Positions 8,034 through 16,728 of a stretch of DNA of 64,000 nt are shown here, piece by piece (the stretch's first letter is position 1; each line of letters begins with the position of its first letter). The stretch spans positions 1 through 64,000 of the forward strand of contig NZ_JABWGN010000027.1 in assembly GCF_013363975.1 (NCBI RefSeq). Reading direction: 5' to 3'. A model generated the notes under the pieces. That model saw only the letters and a list, made by a program, of their open reading frames with translations. It did no database searches and was not told where the DNA came from. The translations under genes were made by a program, and so were the position numbers. This DNA is from Nonomuraea montanisoli. Its GTDB lineage: Bacteria > Actinomycetota > Actinomycetes > Streptosporangiales > Streptosporangiaceae.

Positions 8034-8813
8034 TTGCTCGAGATAGACAACCTCACGCACGTTTACGGTCCCGGCAGCGCCAACGAGCACCGTGCGATCG
8101 ACGGGCTCAAGCTCAGCGTCGCCGAGGGCGAGCTCCTGTGCATCGTGGGCCCCTCCGGATGCGGCAAGTCCACGCTGCTCCGCTCGATCGCCGGACTGAT
8201 CACCCCCACGGGCGGCGAGATCCGGGTCGACGGCAAGCTGGTGCGCCAGACGCCCGACAACCTGGCCGTGGTCTTCCAGGACTACAGCCGGTCCCTGTTC
8301 CCCTGGATGTCGGTGGCCGACAACGTCGCGCTGCCGCTGCGCCGCAGGGACATGGACAAGCGGGCCCGGCGCGAGGCGGCCCAGGAGGCGCTGGAGTCGG
8401 TGGGCCTGCTCGGCGCCGCCGAGAAGTACCCCTTCCAGCTCTCCGGCGGCATGCAGCAGCGGGTCGCGATCGCCCGCGCCCTGGCCTACCGGCCCAGCCT
8501 CATGCTCATGGACGAGCCGTTCGGCTCGGTGGACGCCCAGACCCGCGAGGATCTGGAGGACCTGGTCCTCAAGGTGCGCGGCCACCACCGCATGACGATC
8601 GTGCTCATCACCCACGACATCGACGAGAGCGTCTACGTCGGCGACCGCGTCGTGGTGCTGTCCAAGGCGCCCGCGCACGTGGTGGGCGACCTGCGGGTGG
8701 ACCTGCCGGGACCGCGCGACCAGATCACCACCCGGGAGCACCCCGACTTCGTGCGCCTGCGGGGCGAGGTCGGCCGCCTGGTGCGCGGGGTGGACGTCGC
8801 CGCCCCCGCCTGA
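8034..8813 (+). CDS. ABC transporter ATP-binding protein (NitT/TauT family)
   Basis: This 259-residue ATPase is of the SsuB/TauB type. It has Walker A GPSGCGKST, Q-loop VFQDYSRSLFPW, signature LSGGMQQR, Walker B SLMLMDEPFG, and the H-loop in LITHDID. It should energise the two permeases upstream. It is the last gene of the locus but is separated from the amidohydrolase gene by 105 bp. That gap contains no gene and could hold a second promoter. The start is TTG at 8034 with a weak Shine-Dalgarno sequence (TAGGACG), and the fold starts immediately, so there is little room for another start. A strong hairpin terminator follows. Confidence 0.92.
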   Translation: MLEIDNLTHVYGPGSANEHRAIDGLKLSVAEGELLCIVGPSGCGKSTLLRSIAGLITPTGGEIRVDGKLVRQTPDNLAVVFQDYSRSLFPWMSVADNVALPLRRRDMDKRARREAAQEALESVGLLGAAEKYPFQLSGGMQQRVAIARALAYRPSLMLMDEPFGSVDAQTREDLEDLVLKVRGHHRMTIVLITHDIDESVYVGDRVVVLSKAPAHVVGDLRVDLPGPRDQITTREHPDFVRLRGEVGRLVRGVDVAAPA

Positions 8814-8837
8814 TCCCCACGCCCTCACGACAACGAG

Positions 8838-8867
8838 ACGCCGCCGGACCTCGGGGTCCGGCGGCGT
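8838..8867. terminator. Bidirectional hairpin terminator
   Basis: A perfect 13-bp stem (ACGCCGCCGGACC and its complement) with a TCGG tetraloop lies between the convergent ATPase gene and the second conservon. It can terminate transcription from both sides. Confidence 0.85.
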
Positions 8868-8899
8868 TCGTCGTACGGGCGGGTCCTCCGCGCCGGATG

Positions 8900-9478
8900 T
8901 CAGGCGGGCAGGTGGCTGTGCCGCGTCAGCGCGTGCTCCACCAGCGTGATCAGCGTGCTCTTCACCGACTCGCGGACCCGGGCGTCCAGCCGGACGACCG
9001 GGATGTGCGAGCCCAGCGACAGCGCCTCGCGGATCTCGTCGTCGTGGTGGTTGAAGTGCCCGTCCCAGCCGTTGATGCCGATGACGAACGGCAGCTTCGC
9101 CTCCTCGAAGTAATCGATCGCGGGGAAGCTGTCGGCCAGGCGTCGCGTGTCCGCGAGCACCACGGCCCCGATCGCGCCGCGCACCAGGTCGTCCCACATG
9201 AACCAGAACCGGTGCTGTCCGGGCGTGCCGAACAGGTAGAGGATCAGGTCCCGGTCCAGCGAGACGCGGCCGAAGTCCATGGCGACGGTCGTGGTGGTCT
9301 TGTTCGGGGTGAGCGAGACGTCGTCGACCCCGGCCGACGCGTCCGTCATCACCGCCTCCGTGGTGAGCGGGAGGATCTCCGAGACCGCACCCACGAACGT
9401 CGTCTTGCCCACGCCGAACCCGCCGGCCACGACGATCTTCGTCGAGGTCAGCCCGGCGCTAGAGCCTGCGAAGTCCAC
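8900..9478 (-). CDS. cvnD: Conservon Ras-like GTPase CvnD
   Basis: This 192-residue small GTPase is the fourth conservon component. G1 is GGFGVGKTT, the G3-like motif is FGTPGQHRFW (Gly instead of the usual Asp), and the G4-like motif is NGWDG. These departures from Ras consensus are shared by the paralogue at 25608-26186, so they are a family trait. The GTG start overlaps the last 20 bases of the DUF742 gene, so translation is coupled. It is thought to cycle between nucleotide states at the membrane under control of CvnA and CvnB. Confidence 0.93.
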   Translation of the reverse strand: MDFAGSSAGLTSTKIVVAGGFGVGKTTFVGAVSEILPLTTEAVMTDASAGVDDVSLTPNKTTTTVAMDFGRVSLDRDLILYLFGTPGQHRFWFMWDDLVRGAIGAVVLADTRRLADSFPAIDYFEEAKLPFVIGINGWDGHFNHHDDEIREALSLGSHIPVVRLDARVRESVKSTLITLVEHALTRHSHLPA

Positions 9479-9863
9479 TGAGCACCCTTTCGAGCAAGTT
9501 GAGGTCCGGCTTTCCCGCGTCCAGCGCAGGCTGGTGCACGCGGATCAGGCCTTCGGACGCCATGTCGGCGATCAGCACCCGGACCACGCCCAAAGGCTGG
9601 CGTAAGAGGGCCGAGATCTCAGCAACCGACCTGACGTTCCGGGTCAGTTGAATGATCGCCTGATACTCCGGACTCAGCAGAGATATGTCTTGGTATTCCG
9701 ACGTCACGGAGGACACCAGCGCCTCCATGGCGAACTTCATCCGCGGCGCCGTGCGCCCCCCTGTCACGGCATAGGGCCGTACCAGGGAGCTCGACTTCTG
9801 CGGACGTGGAGCCGCCGGATGCGGCGGAGTGCTATCACCAGCCCAACCCTGACCTGACACCAT
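9459..9863 (-). CDS. cvnC: Conservon protein CvnC (DUF742)
   Basis: This 134-residue DUF742 protein has a Pro/Ser-rich N-terminus of about 25 residues, then SLVRPYAVTGGRTAP, a winged-helix-like segment (SVAEISALLRQPLGVVRVLIADMASEGLIRVHQP) and the conserved C-terminal NLLERVLSGLRRL. It is a small cytoplasmic adaptor of the conservon complex with no known enzymatic activity. ATG 9863 has GGAGAAG directly upstream. The 3' end runs into the GTPase gene. Confidence 0.93.
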   Translation of the reverse strand: MVSGQGWAGDSTPPHPAAPRPQKSSSLVRPYAVTGGRTAPRMKFAMEALVSSVTSEYQDISLLSPEYQAIIQLTRNVRSVAEISALLRQPLGVVRVLIADMASEGLIRVHQPALDAGKPDLNLLERVLSGLRRL

Positions 9864-9882
9864 CTTCTCCTGTCACCGCCCG

Positions 9883-10305
9883 CTAACGGGGGCGGGCCGC
9901 CTGCAGCTCGGCGCGTACGGCAGGCGTGAGCACCTGACCCGCGCGCTCGACGAGCAGCGTCATCTGGTAGGCCACCAGGCCCATGTCACAATCGGGCGCG
10001 GCCAGCACAGCCAAACAGGAGCCGTCGCTGATCGACATGATCATCAACAGGCCGCGCTGCATCTCGATGACGGTCTGGCTGACCATGCCGCCCTCGAAGA
10101 CACGGGCCGCGCCCTGCGTCAGGCTGATGACACCCGAGGCGACCGCGGCGAGCTGGTCCGCCCGGTCCTTCGGGAAACCCTCGGAGAACGCCAGTGGCAG
10201 ACCGTCCGACGAGACCACGACGGTGTGCGCGACACCCGGCACGTTGTTGACGAAGTCAGTGATCAGCCAACTGATGCCACGCGCTCCCTGGCTCAGTTCT
10301 CTCAT
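9883..10305 (-). CDS. cvnB: Conservon roadblock/LC7 protein CvnB
   Basis: This 140-residue roadblock/LC7 protein starts MRELSQGARGISWLITDF, followed by PGVAHTVVVSSDGLPLAFSE and QTVIEMQRGLLMIMSISDGS. The ATG overlaps the stop of cvnA (ATGA) and is preceded by GGAGGAG inside the kinase gene, so strong coupled translation is expected. It is nearly collinear with the first copy (205-627), which supports duplication of whole conservons. It likely binds the GTPase encoded two genes downstream. Confidence 0.94.
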   Translation of the reverse strand: MRELSQGARGISWLITDFVNNVPGVAHTVVVSSDGLPLAFSEGFPKDRADQLAAVASGVISLTQGAARVFEGGMVSQTVIEMQRGLLMIMSISDGSCLAVLAAPDCDMGLVAYQMTLLVERAGQVLTPAVRAELQAARPR

Positions 10306-13300
10306 TTCTCCTCCTCCTCGTTCCCTTCTCCGCGGGTGAACGCACGCCCTTGCCGTACGCCCTGTTGGAAGCTGGAGAGCCGGCTCCGCAACCTGTCGGG
10401 AGAGATCTGTGGCGCGGGTGACTGCGCCTGGGGCTCGGCCAGGCTCGCCGTACCGGGCACCAGGTTGGCCTTCGGCACGCGGCGGGGCAGGCCCGAGGAC
10501 GTCGTGCCGCCCTGCGCGGGCTGGGCCGCGGCCTGGGCGGCCTGGAAGCCGCTGTCGGCCGGCGACGACCACGCGGCGCCCGCGCCCGACTCGCCGGGAC
10601 GGCGGCGCGGCAGGCCGGAGGGGCTCAGGCTCTCCGGCTGGGCCTCCGGCGCGCCCCGCTTGGGCAGCGGCGGGGCCGGCGGCGGGCCGTCGAGGCGCAC
10701 CGCGGGCTGCACGGCCGTCTCCGACTCCTCGATCTCCGGCTCACGCGGGCGGAGCACCTCGGGGTCGGGCTTGCGGAACCAGTCGGAGCCCACCGACGAG
10801 AAGATGGGCAGGAACTCCTCGCTCGGCGGCTCCATCGCCGAGCCGCGGACCACCGGCAGCGGGCCGGTCATGTCCTGCGAGGAGTACTCGCCGGGGCCGA
10901 ACGGGTCGAAGCCCTGCTGCCCGTTGGGCGCGAAGGAGTCGGCCGGCTTGACCGTATCGGCGAAGGACGGCCAGCGGTACTCGTCGCCGAACGCCGAGCC
11001 GCCGTCGTCACCGAAGGACGACCGGGACGGGTCGTCGCCGAAGGACGACCTGGACGGCTCGTCACCGAAGGGCGACCTGGACGGGTCGTCACCGAACGAC
11101 GGCCTCGGCGGCTCCTCGCCGAACGGCGAGCGGGACGGGTCGTCGCCGTACGGGCGGGCCGGCTCGGAGGGGGTGAACAGCGAGGCGGCCGGCTGCTCGC
11201 CGAACGACGGCCAGCGCGTCTCCGGCTCCTCGCGCATCGGAGGCGGCTCGGTGGCGAAGGACGGCCAGCGCGGCTCGTCCTGCGGCGCGCCCGGCGGGGG
11301 CGGCTCGGTGGCGAACGACGGCCAGTTGGGCACGTCCTGCGCGGGCGCCGGGTCGGCGAAGGACCCCCAGCGCTCCTCCTGCGCGGGCGCCGGGTCGGCG
11401 AACGAACCCCAGCGGTCCTCCTGCGCGGCGGCCGGCTGCTCGTCGCCGAAGCCCGGCCAGCGGGGCTCGTCCTGCCGCGCCGGCGACGGCGGCTCCTCGG
11501 CGAACGAGGGCCAGTTGCCGGTGCCGGGGGCGGGCAGCGAGCCGGGCCACTCGGTGTCGACCGGCGCGTCGGAGCGGGGGTCGGCCAGGGCCGCCGGCGA
11601 GGCGTAGGCGCCGCTGCCGTTGGAGGCCGCGCCCTCGAAGGAGGGCTCGCCGAACATGCTCGGGTCGAAGTCGGTGAACGCCTCGTACTGGCCGCGCTGC
11701 TGCGGCACGCCGCCCGGGCCCTGGGCGCCGACGATGAGCGTGTTGGGCAGCATGACCAGGGCGCTCAGGCCACCGGTCTCGCGCATGCGGAGCTGGACGC
11801 CGACGCCGTGGCGCAGGGCCAGGCGGCCGACCACGAACAGGCCCATGCGGCGGGAGACGGCGACGTCCACCACCGGCGGGTTGGCCAGGCGCCAGTTGGC
11901 CTCGGCCAGTTCCTCGGCCGACATGCCGATGCCCAGGTCGTTGATCGTCACGAGCACGCCGCCGTCGGCGGGCGAGCTGGTGACCTGCACCTTGCTCTCG
12001 CGCGGGGAGAAGGAGATGGCGTTCTCGATCAGCTCGGCGAGCAGGTGGACGGCGTCGGTGACGGCCGGTCCGGCGATCTGCACGCCCGAGGGGATCTGGA
12101 TCTGGACCCGTTCGTAGTTCTCGACCTCGGACAGCGAGGCGCGGGCGACGTCGACCAGGGGCACCGGCTCGCTCCACTTGCGGGCGGCCTCCTGGCCGGC
12201 GAGGACCAGGAGGTTCTCGCTGTTGCGCCGCATGCGGGTGGCCAGGTGGTCGAGCCGGAACAGGTTGGCGAGCCGGTTCTCGTCCTCCTCGCCCTGCTCC
12301 AGGCCCTCGATGAGCTGGAGCTGCCGCTCGACCAGCGTCTGGCTGCGGCGGGAGAGGTTGACGAACATGGCGTTGACGTTGGCGCGCAGCTTGGCCTCGT
12401 CGCCGGCCAGCCGGATCGCCTCGCGGTGGACCTCGTCGAAGGCCCGGGCCACTTCCCCGATCTCGTCGCGGGTGTTGACGCCGATCGAGGGCACCTCGGG
12501 CAGCGCGGCGCCCTCGCCCGACTCGCGCAGCACGCGGACGGTCTCGGGCAGCCGGGTGGTGGCCACCTGGAGCGCCTCGGCGCGCAGGCGACGCAGCGGG
12601 CGCACCAGCGAACCGGCCACGCGGGTGGTGAAGACCAGGACGAGGAGCAGCAGCACGAGGATCATCGCGCCGGAGATGATGGCGCTGCGCTGCTCGGAGT
12701 CGCTCAGCTTCCGGGTCTCGATCACGATCCGGGTCGCCAGGCCGTCCTCGATCTTGCGCAGGGCGCTGACCTGGAGCGAGGTGCTCTCGTACCAGAGGTT
12801 GAGCTCGCGGCGCGGGGTGGCGGTGACGTCGAGGTCGCGGATGAGCTTGTACTCGCGCAGCTGGGCCAGGGCGCGCTGGCGCATGGCGTCGGCGCGGTCG
12901 ATCTGCAGGCCGCGCATGTTCTTGCGGTACGCCTTGAGGTCGGCCTCGCGGGCCTCTTCCTCGAAGGTGGCCAGCTCCTGCTGCTGGCGGTTCCAGGAGC
13001 CGAGGAAGTCGGACAGGTCGTCGTAGTCGAGCTTGCGTTCCACGAGGGCGACGGTGAGGATGCCCTGCTGGCGGGCGACCTCTTCCTTCGCCCGCTGGAG
13101 GGCGCCGAGGGCGACGACGTCCTCGCCGATGAGGTCGTCGTTGGTGCCGCCGGCCAGCTCGTCCTGGAGCTTGCTCATGACCTCGATCATGGAGCTGAAG
13201 GTGCGCAGGGCGGCTCGGGGCGGGGCGCTGCCGCTCTGGGCGATCGACTGGCGCAGGCCGTCGAGGCCGGTGAGCCAGCGGCGGATCTCCTCCGCCTCCT

Positions 13301-13697
13301 CCAGGGTGCGCGGCGAGTGGCTGGCGTCGAGCGCCGACACGGCCGACAGGACGCGCTTGCGCACCGTGTTGACCGCGTCGCGCTGGGTGTTGAGCTGGGC
13401 CCGCCGGGCGGAGCGGCGGCCCTCGGCGATGTACCACGCCGTGAGCGTCCGCTCCTTGCCGAGTTCGTCGGACATCGCGCCGACGGACTGCACCAGCTCG
13501 GCGATCTGGGTGAGCCGGCGGTACTCGGCGCTGGTGGCGATCGAGTTGGCCAGCTGGACGCCGGCGAGGAGCACGCCGACGACGGTCGGGATGAGGATCA
13601 GCGCGACCAGCCTGGTGCGCACGCGCCAGTTCCCCAGCCGGAACCGGCCGCCTGTGTACTCCTCCGGCCTGGTGTGCCTGGGGTTATCGGTCCTCAC
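10302..13697 (-). CDS. cvnA: Conservon sensor-kinase-like protein CvnA with NIT-type sensory domain
   Basis: This is a sensor protein of about 1131 residues. It has TM1 near residues 29-50, a long alpha-helical extracytoplasmic NIT-like region, TM2 (SAIISGAMILVLLLLVLVF), HAMP, a linker with LDHLATRMRRNSENLLVLAG and a HATPase domain (LLAELIENAISFSPRES, NDLGIGM, RRMGLFVVGRLALRHG). The tail of about 480 residues is Pro/Glu/Trp/Phe-rich with repeats such as WPSFA and FGDDPSRS. GTG 13697 matches the start context of the other cvnA genes; an ATG 45 bp upstream is in frame. The kinase core is intact, so it may hydrolyse or transfer from ATP, although conservon kinases lack a classical partner response regulator. 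Confidence 0.9.
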   Translation of the reverse strand: MRTDNPRHTRPEEYTGGRFRLGNWRVRTRLVALILIPTVVGVLLAGVQLANSIATSAEYRRLTQIAELVQSVGAMSDELGKERTLTAWYIAEGRRSARRAQLNTQRDAVNTVRKRVLSAVSALDASHSPRTLEEAEEIRRWLTGLDGLRQSIAQSGSAPPRAALRTFSSMIEVMSKLQDELAGGTNDDLIGEDVVALGALQRAKEEVARQQGILTVALVERKLDYDDLSDFLGSWNRQQQELATFEEEAREADLKAYRKNMRGLQIDRADAMRQRALAQLREYKLIRDLDVTATPRRELNLWYESTSLQVSALRKIEDGLATRIVIETRKLSDSEQRSAIISGAMILVLLLLVLVFTTRVAGSLVRPLRRLRAEALQVATTRLPETVRVLRESGEGAALPEVPSIGVNTRDEIGEVARAFDEVHREAIRLAGDEAKLRANVNAMFVNLSRRSQTLVERQLQLIEGLEQGEEDENRLANLFRLDHLATRMRRNSENLLVLAGQEAARKWSEPVPLVDVARASLSEVENYERVQIQIPSGVQIAGPAVTDAVHLLAELIENAISFSPRESKVQVTSSPADGGVLVTINDLGIGMSAEELAEANWRLANPPVVDVAVSRRMGLFVVGRLALRHGVGVQLRMRETGGLSALVMLPNTLIVGAQGPGGVPQQRGQYEAFTDFDPSMFGEPSFEGAASNGSGAYASPAALADPRSDAPVDTEWPGSLPAPGTGNWPSFAEEPPSPARQDEPRWPGFGDEQPAAAQEDRWGSFADPAPAQEERWGSFADPAPAQDVPNWPSFATEPPPPGAPQDEPRWPSFATEPPPMREEPETRWPSFGEQPAASLFTPSEPARPYGDDPSRSPFGEEPPRPSFGDDPSRSPFGDEPSRSSFGDDPSRSSFGDDGGSAFGDEYRWPSFADTVKPADSFAPNGQQGFDPFGPGEYSSQDMTGPLPVVRGSAMEPPSEEFLPIFSSVGSDWFRKPDPEVLRPREPEIEESETAVQPAVRLDGPPPAPPLPKRGAPEAQPESLSPSGLPRRRPGESGAGAAWSSPADSGFQAAQAAAQPAQGGTTSSGLPRRVPKANLVPGTASLAEPQAQSPAPQISPDRLRSRLSSFQQGVRQGRAFTRGEGNEEEEK
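11011..11145 (-). repeat. 27-bp tandem repeat in the second cvnA tail
   Basis: Five 27-bp units (first unit CCGAAGGACGACC... on the plus strand) encode a nine-residue repeat of the form FGDDPSRSS. They sit in the disordered C-terminal tail. Confidence 0.88.
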
Positions 13698-13825
13698 TGA
13701 CTCTCGCAACCTCTCGCCGTACGTGCTCGAAAAATCTGACACGCTTGGGGCGCATGGGATTTGTGCGGGCTGGGTAATTGGAACACAACCCGTACCAGAT
13801 CAGCCAACCGGACATATCCCACCAA

Positions 13826-13855
13826 ATGCGACCAGACGTGCCGTTTGGGTCGCAT
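13826..13855. terminator. Inverted repeat between aldehyde dehydrogenase and cvnA
   Basis: ATGCGACC (13826-13833) and GGTCGCAT (13848-13855) form a perfect 8-bp stem with a 14-nt loop, about 28 bp after the dehydrogenase stop. It probably separates the dehydrogenase transcript from the conservon. It could instead be an operator in the cvnA promoter region (13698-13883). Confidence 0.45.
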
Positions 13856-13883
13856 ATCACCGCGCGTCTTCTTGGGCGTCTCT

Positions 13884-15281
13884 TCAGGCGGGCCGGAACG
13901 AGTCCCGCTCCACCGGCGCCGCGTGCTTGACCATCAGGTGACGGGTCACCGCGTACTCCTGCACCGCCTCCTGGCTCATGTCCTTGCCGAACCCGCTGCC
14001 CTTGACCCCGCCGTGCGGAGCCTCGCTGGCGATGGGCAGGTGGTCGTTCACCCACGTCACACCCACGTCGAGACGATGCGAGACCCGCATCGCCCGGGCG
14101 ACGTCGCGCGACCACACCGAGGAGGCCAGGCCGTAGCGCGTGTCGTTGGCGAGCCGGACCGCCTCGTCCTCGCCGTCGAAGGGCAGGACCACGAGGACAG
14201 GACCGAAAAGTTCCCCTTGCACGATATCGCTGTTCTGATCCACCCCGGTCACCAACGTGGGCGGGTAGTAGAACCCGGGACCCTCGGCCGGCACGCCGCC
14301 CTGCAGCACCTTCCCGGCCGCACGCTGCACGAACCCGTGTACGCGATCACGGTGCGCGGCCGAGATGAGCGGCCCGATGTCGGTGGCCGGGTCCCAGGGG
14401 TCTCCGGTCACGATTTCGGCAAGAGTCGCCCGGATCGCCTCGACCGCCTCGTCGTGGACCCGCCGGTCGACGTACACGCGGGTGGCCGCAGTGCAGTCCT
14501 GCCCCGAGTTGTACGTCGCGCCCATCGCCACGCCGGCGGCCATGGCGCCGAGGTCGGCGTCGTCGAAGACCAGCGCGGGCGCCTTGCCGCCGAGCTCCAG
14601 GTGGACCCGCTTCAGCGTCCGGGCCGCGCCGGTCATGACGGCCCGGCCGGTCTCGGTGGAGCCCGTGACGCTCACCATGTCCACGCCCGGGTCGGTGACC
14701 AGCGCCTCGCCCACCTCGGCGTCGCCCGTGACGACCTGCAGCAGGCCGCGGGGCGCGCCCGCCTCGGCGAACAGCTCCGCCAGGCGCAGCGTGGTGCGCG
14801 GCGTCTGCGGGGCCGGCTTGATCACCACGGCGTTGCCCGCGGCGATGGCCGGCCCCAGCTTCCAGATCGCCATGACCAGCGGGAAGTTCCACGGGGCGAT
14901 CGAGCCGACCACCCCGACGGGCCGGCGCACCATGATCGAGGTGTAGCCGCGGCTGAACACCCCGGCGCCCGTGCCCTCCAGCGAGCGCGCCGCGCCCGCG
15001 AAGAAGCGCAGGTTGTCGACGGCGAACGGCAGCTCGCCGTCGCGCACGACGGCGGCCGGCTTGCCGGTGTCCTCCACCTCCAGCCGGGTCAGCTCGTCAC
15101 TGTCGGCCTCGACCAGGTCGGCGACGCGCAGCAGCAGCCGCGCGCGCTCGCCCGGGGTCGCCTCCGCCCACTCGGCGAAGGCGGCGCGGGCGGTGGCGAC
15201 GGCCGCCGCCACGTTCTCGACGGGGGTGTCCGGGACGCGGTCCGTCAGGTCGCCGGTCGCCGGGTTGATCAGTTCACGCAT
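13884..15281 (-). CDS. NAD(P)-dependent aldehyde dehydrogenase, gamma-aminobutyraldehyde-type
   Basis: This 465-residue ALDH-superfamily enzyme has SIAPWNFPLVMAIWKLGPA, general base Glu229 (HLELGGKAP), catalytic Cys263 (NSGQDCTAATR), and the C-terminal GVKGSGFGKDMS loop. The reaction is oxidation of an aldehyde to an acid with a nicotinamide cofactor. It looks most like 4-aminobutyraldehyde (PatD/YdcW-type) dehydrogenases. It sits on the same strand as the polyamine importer potABCD (17379-21251), which supports a role in polyamine breakdown. A glycosyltransferase and a TetR gene lie between, so co-transcription with potABCD is unlikely. Confidence 0.85.
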   Translation of the reverse strand: MRELINPATGDLTDRVPDTPVENVAAAVATARAAFAEWAEATPGERARLLLRVADLVEADSDELTRLEVEDTGKPAAVVRDGELPFAVDNLRFFAGAARSLEGTGAGVFSRGYTSIMVRRPVGVVGSIAPWNFPLVMAIWKLGPAIAAGNAVVIKPAPQTPRTTLRLAELFAEAGAPRGLLQVVTGDAEVGEALVTDPGVDMVSVTGSTETGRAVMTGAARTLKRVHLELGGKAPALVFDDADLGAMAAGVAMGATYNSGQDCTAATRVYVDRRVHDEAVEAIRATLAEIVTGDPWDPATDIGPLISAAHRDRVHGFVQRAAGKVLQGGVPAEGPGFYYPPTLVTGVDQNSDIVQGELFGPVLVVLPFDGEDEAVRLANDTRYGLASSVWSRDVARAMRVSHRLDVGVTWVNDHLPIASEAPHGGVKGSGFGKDMSQEAVQEYAVTRHLMVKHAAPVERDSFRPA

Positions 15282-15333
15282 GGTTCTCGCTCCTGGCCGG
15301 CTCTCGCCGGCCCGCTCGTCGTTGCCGGCCCGG

Positions 15334-16605
15334 CTATTCCTGGCCGAGCCGCTCGATGAGGTCGGCCGCCTTGCGCAGGCCGTCGCGGCCGCGGATCTCC
15401 TCGCCCGCCGCCGCCAGCCGGGCGCGCAGCCCGGTGTCGCCGAGCAGGCGCTCGACGGCGCCCGTCAGCTCCTCGTCCGTGAAGGCGTAGGTGGACAGCC
15501 GGACGCCGTAGCCCAGCTCGTGGACGCGCTGGGCGTTGTCGTACTGGTCCCAGAACAGCGGCAGGAGGATCATCGGCTTGCCGAAGTGCGCGGCCTCGGT
15601 GGTGGTGTTGTTGCCGCCGTGGGTGATGACCAGGTCGCAGAGCGGGATGATCTTCGTCTGCGGGAGGAACTCGGCGCCCCACATGTTGTCGGCGAGCTTG
15701 ATCTCCTCGTGCAGGGGGCCCTTGGAGACGATGTACTGGTGCGGGGTGGTGGCCAGCACGTCGATCACCCGCTGCATCAGCTCCACGTCGGAGGAGCCGA
15801 GCGAGCCGAGCGAGAAGTAGACCAGCGCGCCCTCGCCCCGCTGGAAGGGCAGCTCGAACGGCTCGTCGGTCTCGCGGACGGACGAGTCGAGCCGGTGCCA
15901 CGTGGGGCCGAGCGGGCGCTCGGCGGTGTAGTCGAGGATCTCCGGGTAGACGTAGAGGTTCAGGTCGCCCTGGTGGATGAAGTCGAGGTCGGGCAGCGGC
16001 TCGGTGCCCTGCTCGACGCACCACTCGTTGAAGGCGGTCCACAGCTCGCGGTGGGTGCGGTCGTACTCGGCGCGGAAGGCGTCCCACTCGCCGCGGTCGT
16101 CGGCGGGCAGGCCGGAGAAGACCGGCGCGACGTTCTCGCCGCGGACCTCCAGCGGGTTGCAGGAGACGATCCGGACGAACTTGCGGCCCGCGGTGAGCAG
16201 GGCCGGGAACGTGATGACGTTGTCCTCGACGATGACGTCCGGCTGGACCCGCTCGATGATCGCCTTGAGCTGCGGCTCGCAGTACTTCACGCCGTCGATG
16301 AGCGAGTCCCAGATCGGCTTGGTGACCGTCTCGAGCTGCTCCAGCGTGCTCTTGCGGTACTCGGGCGCGGTCTCGCGGATGAAGTCCTTCCAGAACTGTC
16401 CCGGATCCTGCTCCTCCTCGGCCGGCGGCGCGAGGTCGACCAGGTCCTCCTCGAAGCCGAGGGCCTCCAGCTTGCCCTTCCAGGACGCCTCGGCGGCGAA
16501 GACGACGCGGTGGCCGCGACGACGGAGGATGTCGCCGATGCCGATGGAGTTGTTGGTCGGCCCGTAGGCGCTTTCTGGCATGAACAGGATCGTGAGAGAC
16601 ATCAC
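15334..16605 (-). CDS. GT1-family (MGT-like) glycosyltransferase
   Basis: This is a 423-residue UDP-sugar-dependent glycosyltransferase of the GT-B fold. The N-terminal acceptor domain begins with TILFMPESAYGPTNNSIGIG and a Rossmann strand (GHRVVFAAEA). The C-terminal nucleotide-sugar motif is VITHGGNNTTTEAAHFGKP followed by FWDQYDNAQR, the usual His/Glu/Asp/Gln pattern of MGT and plant PSPG enzymes. The acceptor is unknown; relatives modify macrolides, phenolics or sterols and can confer resistance. The start is GTG 16605, or ATG 16602 immediately after it, with CGGAG upstream. A TetR gene is divergent across 123 bp, a common arrangement for a drug- or metabolite-inducible detoxification gene. 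Confidence 0.87.
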   Translation of the reverse strand: MMSLTILFMPESAYGPTNNSIGIGDILRRRGHRVVFAAEASWKGKLEALGFEEDLVDLAPPAEEEQDPGQFWKDFIRETAPEYRKSTLEQLETVTKPIWDSLIDGVKYCEPQLKAIIERVQPDVIVEDNVITFPALLTAGRKFVRIVSCNPLEVRGENVAPVFSGLPADDRGEWDAFRAEYDRTHRELWTAFNEWCVEQGTEPLPDLDFIHQGDLNLYVYPEILDYTAERPLGPTWHRLDSSVRETDEPFELPFQRGEGALVYFSLGSLGSSDVELMQRVIDVLATTPHQYIVSKGPLHEEIKLADNMWGAEFLPQTKIIPLCDLVITHGGNNTTTEAAHFGKPMILLPLFWDQYDNAQRVHELGYGVRLSTYAFTDEELTGAVERLLGDTGLRARLAAAGEEIRGRDGLRKAADLIERLGQE

Positions 16606-16628
16606 GCTACTCCGGAGGGGGCGAACTA

Positions 16629-16645
16629 GTTGAACGTGAATTCAA
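16629..16645. promoter_or_regulatory. Candidate TetR operator in the glycosyltransferase/TetR divergent region
   Basis: TTGAACGTGAATTCAA (16630-16645) is an inverted repeat with TTGAA/TTCAA arms. The nested palindrome TGAATTCA occupies 16637-16644. It lies 25 bp upstream of the glycosyltransferase start and 84 bp upstream of the TetR start, where a repressor could block both promoters. Confidence 0.45.
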
Positions 16646-16728
16646 ATACTCATCTAGCGTAAAGGTCAACTTCAAGGCACTATGGTCACGGCTTCCTGAA
16701 CGGGGGCCGAACAGCTCGGGGGAACGAG

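Noticed and set aside
8900..13697. Cytochrome P450 partner (CvnE) of the conservon
   Set aside because: Some conservons end with a P450, but the GTPase gene here is followed by a terminator and a convergent ABC gene; the third conservon is likewise without a P450.
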